From Pterobdella sp. o SKG-2022 (lineage: Eukaryota; Annelida; Clitellata; Hirudinida; Piscicolidae): a DNA stretch of 64,000 nucleotides. Location of the stretch: positions 3,454,721 to 3,518,720 of the forward strand of contig OZ038321.1 in assembly GCA_964035795.1 (NCBI GenBank), in the 5' to 3' direction. The translations under genes and the position numbers were made by a program. Positions 48,283-62,163 of the stretch are shown here, one piece after another. Position 1 is the first letter of the stretch; each line of letters begins with the position of its first letter. Below the pieces are notes generated by a model. It had not been told where the DNA came from. It made no database searches and saw only the letters and a program-made list of their open reading frames with translations.

Positions 48283-48345
48283 AGTGCCTTTGAAACAAGT
48301 TTGTTTGTAAGTTGTGCGCTATAAAAATTTTGATAAAAATAATTG
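48283..48345 (+). mobile_element. 3' tail of an L2-like LINE
   Basis: GAGTGCCTTTGAAACAAGTT then TTGTGCGCTATAAAAATTTTG corresponds to the last 60 bp of the LINE at 4143-5337 (GCGCCTCTGAAGCAATCTTG ... TGTGCGCTATAAAAATCTT). It is a very short 5'-truncated copy. Confidence 0.55.
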
Positions 48346-48943
48346 AAGCATATTTGAATTTGTTTAAAGAAAGGATTTCGAGAAAAAATAGGTCAATCTA
48401 AGTTTTCACGTTGGAGAAGATTCATTTGGAGAATGTCTTCGATGGTTGGGCATTGGAAATTATGTTTTTCCAAGAGTTTCAAAAGGTTTTTTTGTTCATA
48501 ATATAAAAAAATATTATTGAAGTTTAATTAAAAATTTAAACACACTACATCCTCAATAGGAAATTTTCAAGAGAAAACCATTTTGAAAACAACTTAAAAA
48601 CAATATAATTATTCAAAAACTCTCAGAAAGCCATTCATGAAAATTTATAATTATCACGCGAGTCTTACAATAATTTCAACCAAAAGAGTTATTGTTCAAT
48701 GATGAAATGGTAGAAAAACCTTAAAGTTGCGAGCATGCAAAGAAGCGCAAATTCTGAAACATTGATTCTGCTATTAATAGTTTCTTAAATCGAAACCTCA
48801 CAATATATTATTCGAATGATAAAATAATTCGATATGTTTTTTTAAGCTTAATAAAGCTCTTATTTGACAAGTTTTAGTTAAATCAAAGTCGATTTACGTT
48901 ATAATATATTAAAAATTCATTTGTTATTATGCATCAAGCCGTT

Positions 48944-49093
48944 GGGCCGCATAGCTCAGCTGGTAGAGTGATCTAAAGTAACCGGCTTCAATCCCGCGTG
49001 GGTCGACAATTATATATACAAGGAGTAGCGCCCTGGGAAGCATCTGTTGAGCTAACCAAACCCCAATACGGGGCGACTAATGGTCGATCTGAA
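48944..49093 (+). mobile_element. SINE family B, best-preserved copy
   Basis: GGGCCGCATAGCTCAGCTGG head with a good box A, a shortened anticodon arm, box B GGCTTCAATCCCGCGTGGG, then TCGACAATTATATATACAAG, GGAGTAGCGCCCTGGGAAGC and ACCAAACCCCAATACGGGGC. It ends at ACTAATGGTCGATCTG plus an A-run. The missing anticodon bases and absent acceptor pairing rule out a working tRNA. Confidence 0.75.
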
Positions 49094-49646
49094 AAAAAAT
49101 TGAATTGAACAAAATTGTTTTTATTATTATTATTATTATTATATTTATCAATGTTTTTATTATTATTGTTATTTTTATTTTTTTTCTTTATTACTATTGC
49201 TCTTATTGTTTTTGTTATTATTAAAATTTTTAACACTTTTATTGTTATTATCATCAGTGTCATTTTTACAATAATTGTTGTTATTTCTTTTATTTCCATT
49301 GTTATTATCATGTTGCATTGTTATATTGACGAACGTTTTTCATTTAAAGGCATGAAGCTTAATTAAAAAACCATAGTGTGGTTTTAACTGACATTTTGTA
49401 CTTAGTTTGTATTGTATTTTGTACTTAATTTGTACTATATTTTTCTTTTAGTTGTATTTTATTGTATTTTTTAAATAATTGTCTTCTATTTTACTTTTAT
49501 TTTTTTTAATTTTTTTTTGTTTTGTATTTATTTTTTTTATTGTTTTTTTATTATAATCGTATTTTTTCATTTATTTTATTTGTTTTTTTGTATTTCATTC
49601 ATGTATTTCAATTTAATTGTTTTTCATTCCATTCATTCTTATCTTC

Positions 49647-49776
49647 TTTTCAGAGACATCGTATTTATTTTTCTTCAATATTTTGTAACGAAAAACATCA
49701 AATAAGAGGAATTTATAATACATTTATTGAGAATCGGAAGCTATAATTTTCTATAAGTTTAGCCTTATCATAAAAC
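49647..49776. mobile_element. Palindromic family C, one arm; identical to 63546-63675
   Basis: All 130 bases from TTTTCAGAGACATCGTATTT to GCCTTATCATAAAAC match 63546-63675 without a visible difference. The second arm present at 63689-63751 is missing here; sequence diverges at the loop. Confidence 0.9.
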
Positions 49777-51569
49777 GTTAGCAAAAAAAATTAAATCGTA
49801 ACTATAGTTAGTATGCTTTTTTCTTCTGTTTTATTTTTCCAATATTTTTATTGTGGTTATATTTTAGCTGCATTTTTTTATCATTTCCCCACCTTTATTG
49901 TATTTGTATCTAATTCGTATTGTATTCATACTAAACTGGATTTTTCATGTATTTTATTATCACCCTAACATTATATTGTTAGTAGTAGTGCCATCCATTA
50001 CGTCAAAGATGCTCTTCAAATACACAGCCAAAACAGGCATAAACAGAATTGACAAAACTCCAAAGAAGGTCCATTGTTGGACACCATTAGATGGTTCCAT
50101 ACTTTTGTTCATAATCTTTTATTTTTCTCTTTATGTATACTGTACTTGTAATTTACCTGTTTCGTTTGTATTAATTTTTTTTTATTTTTTATATTTTATT
50201 TTTTTATTTATTCTCATTTGCTCTTTTTTTCATTTATTTTTTTTTATTTTTATTTTATTTTTCTTTCTTGAGCTTTCATCTTGTCGTATTGTAAAATCTG
50301 TACCACTTGAACGACACAACTTATTAAACTGTATTCAAACTTCAGCTTCATCAGTTTTGACTCTTTATGAAGTTTTCGAACTCAAAAAGTCAAGCTTAAA
50401 ATATAGTATTCAAAGCATAATGTATTTTATCTGCCTCGTTATCCATCAGCCAGTCTTATCAAGAGGTGGATATTGAATATACAGATATTTTGATAAGACA
50501 TGTATTATTTCTAAACCTCTGTTTAAAAAATTTTTGTCTTTTTGAAATTTTAATTTAGGTGATAGTTTGAAAATTAAAGTTACTGATACTGAAAATAATT
50601 TATAGCATTTCTTGAATGTATCACATCCTTTGAAAACCATCAAAAGCCTCTTAGAAAATGATGAGAAGATTAGCTATTTTTACAATAGAATAGTCATTAA
50701 ATTTGAAATCTTTTGATTCAAAATTTGTTCAAACTTCTCTTGTGAAAACAAAAACCGATTTGAAAAAATTTACTGAGTTATAAAAGTTTGGAAAAAATTA
50801 TACATGTAAAGAACGCACTTGGGTTAGAACCAACTGAGTTATAGTCGAAAACTTATACAAAACCTTTAACTAGATTTTGAAAAAATTTCTTATAAACAGC
50901 ATTATCTGTATAGATAAAAGCGGATTATATTTCGTACGCTTCGAATATTTTTCTTTGTTATTTTAAAAATACTTCATACCAGTTATGTGAACTAGGTCTT
51001 GATTTATTTCATATTATTGCTCGGCTCAAAGAAAGATATTAGAAAACATATGCCTTTTCTTAAAGTTAAAATTTTCCATTTTTTTTCCATATTAATGATT
51101 AAATGTTTGGTGTTTATGATGCAAGGATTTAGAAATCTTAGATTTATATATTCAAAAAAGCCAAAATTCAAAAGTTGTTATTCTCCTTGCTCAAATGTAT
51201 GTGAAAGACAATTGCCAGTTTGATTCGGCTGGTCATGTGGATAGAGGCACAATAGAGATTATTCTAGAACGAGAAGAATTTATTTGAAACTTTGCATTGA
51301 AGCTTGATAAAACATGAAATATATCAAAAGGATTTTTGAGAAAGTTTTAAGTTTATGGCTGGAAGTATTTAATGCTCCAAAACAAAAAGACTGTTGTCAT
51401 AATTTACAAGGAGCAGCAAGATTTCTTTAGTTAAATAAAGCATTATAAACTTTAATTATTTATAAAGTTGAAATGAAATTGATGGGATCTTTGCGGAGGT
51501 CTTGACACGATTTGAATAACTTTTTATTTTCAATTTTTTATGAGAAATTTTTGATACATTTATTTAAAA

Positions 51570-51680
51570 AAAAACTAAAATTTTCGATAAGTGCAACCTC
51601 ATCCAAAATCATTAATACTATTGATACTACTTTATAATAATATAAAAAAAGATACATAAGATGTCTCTAAAAATTGACAC
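51570..51680. mobile_element. Fragment related to palindromic family D
   Basis: AAAAACTAAAATTTTCGATAAG resembles an arm of 16545-16752 and is followed at 51653-51672 by GATACATAAGATGTCTCTAA, the terminus shared by several elements here. It looks like a single-arm copy. Confidence 0.5.
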
Positions 51681-54600
51681 AATTCACAATGAGAAAGTTT
51701 AATATAGGGACTGAATGACAATTTGAGGGGATCTAGAAGTTCAGTGCATTCAAGCCATGCATCAAAGGAAAATTAGAAGTAGAGAGAAAATTAGTTTCTG
51801 TTTATACCTGCTTTCATGAATGGATTAGTCTGAAAAACTCACAAAGTCTTATAGGTTGAATACAAACCGTAGTTTTTTTTACCATAATTTAGAGTGAAAA
51901 TTGACTTAGATAAGTAGTTATTGCTAATTTTTGGAGGTATGTAGTTAATATGAAACTGCATAGAACTATATGTAGCTAGTCAAAAAATTTTTGTTCATTC
52001 AGAATGTTATTGACCAGCTCGAGTCTATGAACGCTTCAAAGGGATTTAACTTTTAAACTCATGAGCATCCGTATAATACTGGAATTAGTTTTGCAATTAA
52101 TGAATTCTATTCAAACAGAAACACAAAAAAATATTTTTGAATTATAACAGGAAATAAGTTAGAAATTTTCACAAAAAGTTGAGACTGAGAATATAATTTA
52201 AATAGACTCGTCATGGGATAAGATCACAAACAAAATTCAACATCCCAACAATCAGAAGTCAACTTTTTGCATGAAAACTGCACTGAAACATCAAAAAAAC
52301 AGATTAGGAGGAATGTCAGGTGAATTGGTCTCACTCGACGAATAGGATTTTTGCCTATATTTTACAGCACCATTCGTTAAATATCAAAAACATGATAAAT
52401 TTCAATACATTTATTAAGGCAAAAAAGCTATGAGCTTTTAACGGCCATCTTTCCGCAACATATATTTGAATAATTAAGAAGCAACTGAGTTCGAATTAAG
52501 CGTTTTGTCATATTTTTTTGAATATTAGCGCCTGGAATTAAAAGTAATTATTATTCTTTCAAATTGTTTTTATATAAAAGATATAACTAAAACCATCTAA
52601 CTGAATGGAAAATCAACTGATTAAGCGTCAAAAGCATTAACTTCCTATGAACAACTCTTCACTCGTGACAGGCTGATGGGCGTGGATGGAACTAGTTGAG
52701 GGGTGGTTAACGTTGTGATGTCATATTACATAACAAGACACAGTGAAGAAAAACTTTGAAATTTTACATTTCTAAGATTGTTAGACACCGATAAAACCAA
52801 CATGTTGAAGAGTATTAAGTTTCCATAATCCTGCGCGTGAAGTCTTGAATAAGGAATCTTCAAGAATGTTTTATAGAGAGTTTGATGGAGTAACAACGTT
52901 AAAGAATAGCTCAATTTAACGTTTGAAAACCAAAATATCTTTTTTATATTGATATTAAATGACAAACCAATTATGAATGAAAGACAAATTTATTGACCTG
53001 TGCATAAATCAATGTTTGAGCTAGATCTTTCAACTTTTAGAGCTGTTTGCAAAAATATCAAGTGCTCCAAATGCATTATTTTATTTTGAGTTTTGAGTAA
53101 AAAATTTGATTGATCAGAACGCCGGAAAAAGTGGCGTTCTGAATAGAGTTGTAGGTGATCCATTACTACAACATTTCGACGCAATCTTCTAAGTGGGGCT
53201 TGTTTGCTTGAAATTTCACCTTTCAGAGTAAGTTTTCTCTTTTTTTATGTATTTCAATAGTTATTTCCTTTGGGTATGAGATATATGTTCCCAATATGGT
53301 AGTCATAGTTGCATTCCAGCTGTTTTTTTAGAGTCCGTCTGGAGTTTATTATTGTATTCTTGTCGCCTTTGTCTCAGCCCTACCAATTGATCATAATTTC
53401 ATATCCTTTGAGTACTTGAGTAACTTTTTAATGCATATTTCTCAAGAGTTTGATAGAGAGCTGTGCGTGGCTGTAATAATTATATCCACTAAAACAATTT
53501 TTCAAAATCAAAAAATCTCGATTCAATGATTAAAACCGCTAATATTTTAATGAAAGTCATTATTTTTGAAAATGGTGATATTCGAGCTTGGATGAAATTT
53601 TGGAAATTTATTTGAAAGTGATATAATTGATTTTAGAGAGCTTCTCTCTACGAAGATGTGACATCACAGCATCTTACTATTGGGGCTTCTTGCGCGTCTT
53701 TCAGAGATTACTTTCTATGTAAAAAACTATTCACTGATGAAATTAAAAACAAACAAACTTAAAACAAAATCTGCTAAAAATTTTGATAGTATAAAAGAAA
53801 ATTCAGCCACTCACAACTGACAGAAAATATGCAACATTTAAATGTTAAAGGGTGCAGTTCTGGCCTTTAACCTTTCCAAAAACACAATTCACAACTTTGA
53901 ATATAACAAGAAAAACCATAACAATATTGAAAACTGAAAATGAAATTCTTTATAAATTTTACACATAAATAATGAAAAAAAAACACTGGCGGAAATGATA
54001 TATTGCATTGTTAGGTCCTTTAATAAGACGACTTTTTGTGTTTTGAGCGAGATAAGGAATCATCAATAATATATTGATAAAACACTAATAAGATTTTGAA
54101 ATTAAATTTATGTGATGATACAAAACAATCTCTCTAATTTATTATAAATCTTACGACATTAATTTAACATAAATACCGGGTCACTATTAAATATCCCATA
54201 CACGGCTGTATTTCTACAGAAAAACTGGGTCAACTTTATTGAATAATATTGAACTCCGATACATATCTAGTGCACCAAAAGTTTAAAGGGAATATAATTC
54301 TAGAATTTAAAATTTTCTTCAAAAGCTTATTTTCAGTTTTTTTTGAACATTTTAACACCAATTCCGATCTTGCTCGTCTTTTAAAAAACCTCGCATTTTA
54401 TCTATTTCAATTCATAATCACCTCGCCTTATAAATTCAGAAGCTCACTTGGCACGGTGTTAGAGATCCCTCATGACTGATTAGACACTTTTATCTGGAAC
54501 CCTCCATCAACGGAACATTTCTGTTTCCCATATGTTTTTGCAATATCTTTAAGCCGTAAGAATTTTAAAACGTTCTTTTTTTTCTATCTATCAGAAGATT

Positions 54601-55091
54601 ATATAAATGAATAATTTTTAATATCGTCTCATTTTTGTCTTTTTCTGTGATATAATGCATAGTGCTTAATTTGCTTTCAAGTTCACAACTATAAGTTGAT
54701 GGTGTGCTTCAATTTTTTTCAAAAAATGATTCAAATTTTTCACAAAAGTAACCATTTGGAAATTCTTTTTTCTTGAAATTCAAATTAAGAATTCAGTTTT
54801 TTTGTTTGGAGATATATGAAGTAATTTTATTTTGACAAAAACCGTAAATCAATCTATTTTTTTTCAGCCGCCATTTATTCAATTATCTCAAGAGAAGTTT
54901 ATAGTTCATTAAGCAATCAAAGCATTACGACTTCCACAACAATTTCTAAGATTGGAACAATGTATTAAAAAATTTAAACAAATTTCAATTTGGAAGCCTG
55001 AAAATAAGGTTTTAAACTTCAAAGTCCGGGGAACATTCCAACAACAGACGCAATGAGTGAAAAGATCAACTTGAAGTCAAGATCATCATCA

Positions 55092-55175
55092 GTAAGTAAG
55101 TCGACCATTAAATCGCTCTTAACTGGGGTTTCTGTTGCGTGATTGATGGGTTTCACAGGGTGCCACTCCATGTCC
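55092..55175 (-). mobile_element. SINE family B body with short (TTAC) tail
   Basis: On the minus strand the body GGAGTGGCACCCTGTGAAAC ... CCCCAGTTAAGAGCG ... TAATGGTCGA is followed at once by CTTACTTACTG. This shows the family B tail is a TTAC/ACTT repeat. Confidence 0.65.
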
Positions 55176-55982
55176 ATTAATACGGTTTCAATTGAAAAGA
55201 ATCATTCTCACAGCAAGTTCAAATAGATATAAAACGCTTTGTGAATAGAGGATTTTTGAACAAAAGACTTAAGTTTTGAAATGTTTCGAAACTGATTAGA
55301 CACAAAACCACTGGATCTGAGAGAAATTTTTCTATTCTTACAGCTTATAATTTTGTTCAGCTAAAAACACTACTACCGAAATAAAATACGCGAATGAATG
55401 ATCAAATAAAAATTTTTCAATTTAATGAAACGTCAAAAAAGCAACGTTCATTTGGAGTTCATCGACAAGGAGACATTCCAGGAAATAAATTAAAAGTCAC
55501 TTTCTTAGCGCTTCAACAAGCATGGAAATCAAGCAAAAAAGCAAGTTTTTAAAAACAAACCCAAAAATAGTGTTAACATTGCTTTCACCATTAATAATAA
55601 TAACTCATCGTTAATTCATATTTAATTTTAATCTATCAACTTATATAGTGCTAAATGCATCTGAAACGTAGCTTCGAATTAACAGCCACACACACACGCA
55701 CCGGCATAAGTAACGGTGAAATAGCTGATAGATTAAGATTCATACACTAGACATCCAATGGTGCTATGCACTTTGGCAAACGTTTGCAATTTGTTTTAAC
55801 AACATTCCCCAAATGTGAAAAAATTACTGAAACTGAATAATTTCGTATGTAAAAGTGCCAAGCTCTTTGTCACAAGTGTAACTTTTGTAGCCCAGAATTC
55901 CATAACCCTTATTTTTTGTTTAACATCACTAATGTATTGAAGACTAAAAATAGCATGAACTGAATAGTGAAGGAAAAAAACA

Positions 55983-56090
55983 CAGTATTTAATAACTTAA
56001 TACACAAAGCTTTGCGTAAGAGAATCTTACATTATCAAGTTATTTTCTTACAAAAAGCTTCATCTATTAAGCTAATGAATATTTTTTAGA
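55983..56090. mobile_element. Decayed copy of palindromic family A
   Basis: AATACACAAAGCTTTGCGTA, then CTTACATTATCAAGTT and a return arm TCTTACAAAAAGCTTCAT show the family A plan with shortened, mismatched arms. Confidence 0.6.
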
Positions 56091-56640
56091 TTTCTCCCTA
56101 ATCACTAACATCACCTTACCGCATACTTGCTGCGTATATATAACGTACTCTTCCGAATAAACCACTTTAGGGTGAAGTTTTATAATTTAAAATTTTATAG
56201 ATTTTATCGTCATTCTAACAGTTCCACGAGTCCAGACGTTGAAGCAATAGTGGTTATGATAACAGTAGCATAAACTTCAGGAAGTTCTATTTAAATTTAA
56301 GGAACTTAGAAAGATGTTGAAAGCAAAGAATCATAAGGTCAACAATAAAACTCCAGCCAAAAGATGTGAAAATAACTATTTCGTAGTCAGGATTACAGAT
56401 CATTTTTATTATTTTTAAATATAACACATATAACTCTAACGCTGAAAAAGAAATTACACGACTTTTGGTCTGTAGAACGGACTAAATATTTCTATTGAAA
56501 CGAGTATTGAAAAAATACGGCACAATTTTCAGTCTATAGAGCTGTTTCAATACTTTTATTGAAAGAAATATCAAAATATCGCATGAATTTTTGGCTGGTT
56601 CATACTTTCTTATTAAGTGAGTAAGAAAGTAAATAAGTAG

Positions 56641-57013
<373 letters not shown>

Positions 57014-57023
57014 TGAGTGAGTG

Positions 57024-57092
57024 AGTCGACCCTATTTGGGGTTTTGGTTGGTCAATTGATTGGTTCCACACGGTGCTACTCCATGTGTGTTC
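57024..57092 (-). mobile_element. SINE family B body next to the GTAA array
   Basis: Minus strand: ACACATGGAGTAGCACCGTG, GGAACCAATCAATTGACCAA, CCAAAACCCCAAATAGGGTC, GACTCACTCACTCATTTAC, then the TTAC array. The head is missing. Confidence 0.65.
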
Positions 57093-60000
57093 CTATTGAA
57101 GAAAATTTTAATACAAAAGGGTATAGGAGTTTAAAGTTGCTGCTTTTTAGTGTTTTAATCGTTTCTGAGTTCGCTAAATGGCTTTGATTTATTCTGCTAT
57201 TTATATTTGGCACGCAAGCTTCACAAAGAGTCAAAGCTAAATTTAATCTTTATTAAGTGAGTTTAATAGAATCCTGAATAGCATTCTCAGAAATTGAAGT
57301 TTAATTAAATTCATTTAAAAAAAAAATTTTGTTTTTTTGAAACTCGCCTGTTTTTTCGAACAAGAATTCCATATAATTTTTTCATATTTCGAGAAATTTA
57401 TTTGAAAAATCACGCTTGTTCAATAATTCAGATAAATTCTATTTAAATTTTTGATCAAACTTGTCTAAAAAAAATTCTTCATAATTTCATATAAAGTTCA
57501 CTCCCAAAATTTGATGAAGTTTTTCACTGACCGTGAGATGCAGTGTTTATGAGAACTCACACACGACATGAAAAAAACGTAAGGGTTTTGATGCCATGTC
57601 AATAAACTTGAAGAGCTTTTTCATTTTCAATAAAAGTTAACTTCGGGTTTTGCAATAAAGCGGGCGGAATTTTGGAAGCAAAAAAAAACGTAGAAAATGT
57701 TTTATTGTGTATTTGACCATGTTTTTTTTTATTTTTGTCTTCAAAATACTATCAACGTCCCGCTGTCGTAGGGCATATTCTCACTGGAACCTGTACAGTT
57801 TAAGCATTTAAAACGAACTTTTTTTGCTTTCTTTCAAAAAACAAGCTTCAAACTAAATTACTCTGTGTTATAAATGAAAGGTGTTAAAAATGATCTCAAG
57901 TCTACAAATCTGTTCAAATCGCCTAATAATTTCCACCTGTTTTTGCAGTGGTTTTTTTTGGTAAAAATTCAAAAATGTAATGAACTGATAAAATCAGAAT
58001 TTTTTTTCATTTTTACGAATATATTTTTACGTTCATATATAAAATTTCCATAAAAAAGAAGCCAAAAAATTCCAATAAAAGCCTCACAGAATACTTCGGC
58101 CGCCTCACAAGTTTTGTATTACTAGAAAGGAGCATTAATAAAAGCGAGCTTCAAAAGCAAAATTTCAAAATTAATTAAAAAACTTTCGAATGAAAAAAAT
58201 TAATAATCTTGAAAACAGTTGGCAAGTAAGTAGCTTTGTATTAATATGAAAAGGCTCAACTACACCGGCATAAGCTCTGAAGGCCTTATGATTGTGAGGT
58301 TGGTGTTTGTCCAGCTACTAGCAGTACCATAATGCCTTTCATAATGCATTATATATTTCTAAATCTCATCGAGCTCCAAGCAAAACAAGCACTCTTAAGA
58401 TTCTTTCCTTCTTCATTAAATTTGATATTTTTTTGCATGCTACTGATTCTGTACTTGAGAAATTCAATAAGTTTGTTAGTGGAGAAGGATTTGTTGAGTA
58501 GGTTTGGACTCAACTTGCTCTTGTGAATTACACTTCTCACGTGAAGGTTTGAGAGAATTCTTGCAGAAGGAAAAATCAAAATGATGTTAGAATTGCTAAG
58601 AATAAAGTTTTCAAAAAAAATACAAATTTGAGATTGTTTTAAATGTCATCTCACGTTTCACGTCAGGAATAAATTTCGCTATGCAAATGCAAAAACTTAA
58701 AACAGAGCTAAAACTGTGACTAATCATATTTTATAAATTTTCAGGCAATTTATAAAACTGCCCGCAGTTATTTCATTTAAAAACACATAATAATAATTTT
58801 TTTTTACTTTTACAAAAAGCTGATATATGATGTTTATAAAGAATCATAAAAAAGAACAAAAATTCTGTTAGAACAACTTTTAAAATATATTCTATCAAAC
58901 ACAAAATAAACTTGTATATACTTTTTTATTAGGTGAAAGCCAAAGAAATCAATTCAAATCAAACGCTTTCATTAAGTGAACAGCACGAAGCTCTAAAGAA
59001 GTTTAACTCACATTATCAAATGACGTATAGCTTTGATCGGAAGAACTTATACAAGTGCCATTATTCTTCAAGCTATTTTTATGAACCCTTCAATTCGATG
59101 AAGAATGATAGTATTTCTTAAAAACCCACAATGATAAACCCAATTCCAATAAAAAAAACGAAAAACATTAGTATATTTTCAAATAAAAATTTAACGAACT
59201 AATTCCGGAGAATTTGTTAACATTAGAAGTATTTTATGCCCTTACTTTATCGACTTACGCTAGTTCCTCTGGTTTTAGGACCTGCGTTGCGGTGATGGCG
59301 TGATTAAATGCTTCAAATTTACTTACAAAACACATAAAAATATATTTTTTTTTCAAACATAAATTATAGATTACCTTCTTTAAAAAGAAAAAAACAATAG
59401 ACCTTAATAGAATGAGATGGTTTGAAAACTGGCTGCCTTCCAGCATCTCTGTAGTTTCTAGTTTTATGGGTCGTTTAATGGTCGGATCAATCTTTCAAGT
59501 TCAGAATCATCAAAATTTTTTTGATTTTTTTTCAAATGCAGCTTTTAAGTAAGTTATCAAAGACGAAGCTTAACTTATAAAGCTTGTTAAATTGCTTATA
59601 CGCTCGAAGTACTCACTTAGTAGCAGTTGTATTACACTTTAAGCTCTACAAAAAGACTTTTTCACTTCGTGGAATAAATTTTCCATTGAAAAAGACTTGT
59701 TTTAGACTTTTTGAGGCTCAAACTCTGACAAGAGAATCGCTTTCAATGCCAGCCTCCCTCTCTTTCCACCAATATCTACCTCACGCTTTTCTCCAAAGCA
59801 TTCAAATTTTCCAAACCTGTTATTATGTGTTTTGTTTCAGGCTCTTTTTTCCAACAATCTTGTGGAAAATGTCGCATGTACATAAAACTCTCTTTTATAC
59901 CGCCTACGGGCCTTCCTTGCTCAGAAAAAAGCTACTGAGAGAAAAAAATTACAAGTCTTTCATCTCCATTCGTATGAAATGCTTTGACTACTTATACACT

Positions 60001-62163
60001 CAGTCGTGCATTCAAACTTTTGACTGCGGTGAAATGCGCCTTGGGCAAACTGATTGTTAAACATTTTTGTTTGCTCAAGTCAAACAAGCAGCAAGCTTCA
60101 TCGGGTGCGCAGTCATTCGTAAAAAGAAAAAAATTCAATAACTTCTGTTTAACTTCAAGTCTAATAACAGTCATAACGTCTGCAAGGCATAAATAATCTT
60201 ACGTAGTTTTAGACAATACAAGAATGAGCATCATAGCCAAGGTGATGCTAAACTGAATAGGTGCCTTGACATATTTTTGTTTCCCTCCATTTGACACTAC
60301 AAAAAGTTATAAATATATTGAACAACTGTCATGTAATTAAAATTTTTTTTTAATAATTTTGAGTTTTTGAACAAAAAACTTCAAAATGCCGCAGCACCAT
60401 TTTCAATCGGTAGTGTTATGTCTTAAAAAATAGTGCAAAACTCTTAAACGAAAGAACCCTTCTTTAAAGCCACTCGTTTTATTTGTGAAAAATATTTTAT
60501 TTGCTTTATGACTTGCTTTATTTTTTTTATATTTTTCCACATGTTTTAATTTTTTTAGAGAATCTTTGGTTTTTAAATTATTTTTTCAATAAAAACCTCA
60601 TTGGCTTTTTAACACGTTTTGAATTGGGAGGATCAAACACAAGGGATTATTCATAAATAGTATGGAACCCATTATAATGGATTAAAAATTTTGGGAATTA
60701 ATTTCCCAATGAGAGCAAGTATTTAATTTGGCTTAAACGTGCCTTAAAGTGAAACTATGTGAGATTCCTCTAATGAGCAATTTTAAATAATTTCTGAAAC
60801 TTCTTAGCAAAACCGCAAAAACCTTGAATCAAATGAAAAATTTTTCATGCTATTTCTACTGTATTTTTTTTAGTTTAAATCTTTTGAAATTATTTTGAAA
60901 AACAACTGAAGGAGTTATAAGATTTTAAAAATTGAACGAAATCATAAAAAATTTTATTTTATTTTGAAAACTCTCACAAAGATTTCAATTGGGAGAATGA
61001 TTGGGTTGAATTTCATTACATAATATTTCAGCTATTTCTTTAAAATTTTTAAAAAATTCAAACTGTTGGAAGACATTTTTTAAAAATTAATTTGAAATAC
61101 GCATTGTAGTGAAATATTTTTCCATTAAAATTATTTTGCTGTGAAAATTCTATTCAGCTTGGCTTTTTCTACCACTAGAATTATGACTAATTGGATTTTT
61201 AAAAGAACAATAGCGCGTCGAAACTCGGCGCTTGAGTGGTAAGTTCTTGTGGCACTCGTTCAACACATGAAAACTTGAAGTTTTAACGCATGAGAAATTG
61301 AAAACTTCAAACTATTATCAATTTTCTAGAATTGAATTATAAAAACAATGGTTTGAAGTTAATAAAGATATTATTTTTTTAGGAATTATTTGAATTATAG
61401 ATCTTAAAATCTGCTTTTAAAGGAAATACCTGCTGTCTTGAATGCACATTACAAGTTAATTACAAGGTGCCTCTAAGTTATTTTCAGTATTCTTAAACCA
61501 AACTCAATAAAAATCAAATGAAATACACTATGCCTTCTTTCCTCTTTGAAACCTTTCCTCAACTCCAACAAACTGTAAAACTAAAAAAAAAAAATCTTGG
61601 AGAAGGTTCAAATTTATTTGAAATTATCTATAAATGTTAAGCCTATTAGAAAATAAATTTGTTTGAATCTTCTAAAACACGTGCTTTTTCTACTTCAGCA
61701 GAAGCATCTTAAAAGTGGTTATTAAGTAGTATAATTGCCTTCTTCGTGTTTGTAAAAAATGCCACTGGGGTCTGAGATAAGAATTGATGACTTGAATTAA
61801 ACAGAAGCATTTTTATGTAGACTTTCTAGCGCTTTATTTTGAATTATTTTGAGAAAAGTTTATCAAAAAGTTTTTTAAAAACAGTTTATAAAAAATCTTT
61901 AAAAAAATATATAGATATGTTCATGAATAAAACTCTCAAAAGAAGTTTACGAAAAAAAGTTTCAAAAACAAACTGATAAAAACTTGTGCGCAATTTAAAA
62001 AAAAAATATTTTTCTCTTCAAATTTTAATGAATTGTCCTATTGTGTGGATAAAAGCACATTAGGCTTGCAAAAGTAACTTTAAACAATAAAATCGTCAAC
62101 AAAGTTTCCCCCTAAACTTGATTATTTTTTAACGAATTAAAAATAATCTTTTGTTTCCAACAG

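Noticed and set aside
48944..49010. tRNA gene
   Set aside because: Box A and box B are good, but the anticodon arm is shortened and the acceptor stem does not close. The sequence continues into a SINE body.
49898..50476. 192-codon Phe/Leu/Tyr-rich frame
   Set aside because: Low-complexity T-rich DNA; composition explains the open frame.
58933..59121. Possible 5' exon of the GPCR after a TATTAG acceptor
   Set aside because: It contains CACGAAGCTCTAAAGAAG and CACATTATCAAATGAC, a decayed family A palindrome arm, so it is probably repeat-derived.
59584..60060. 158-codon frame upstream of the GPCR
   Set aside because: Starts at TTG, has no motif and cannot be joined in phase to the GPCR exon with confidence.
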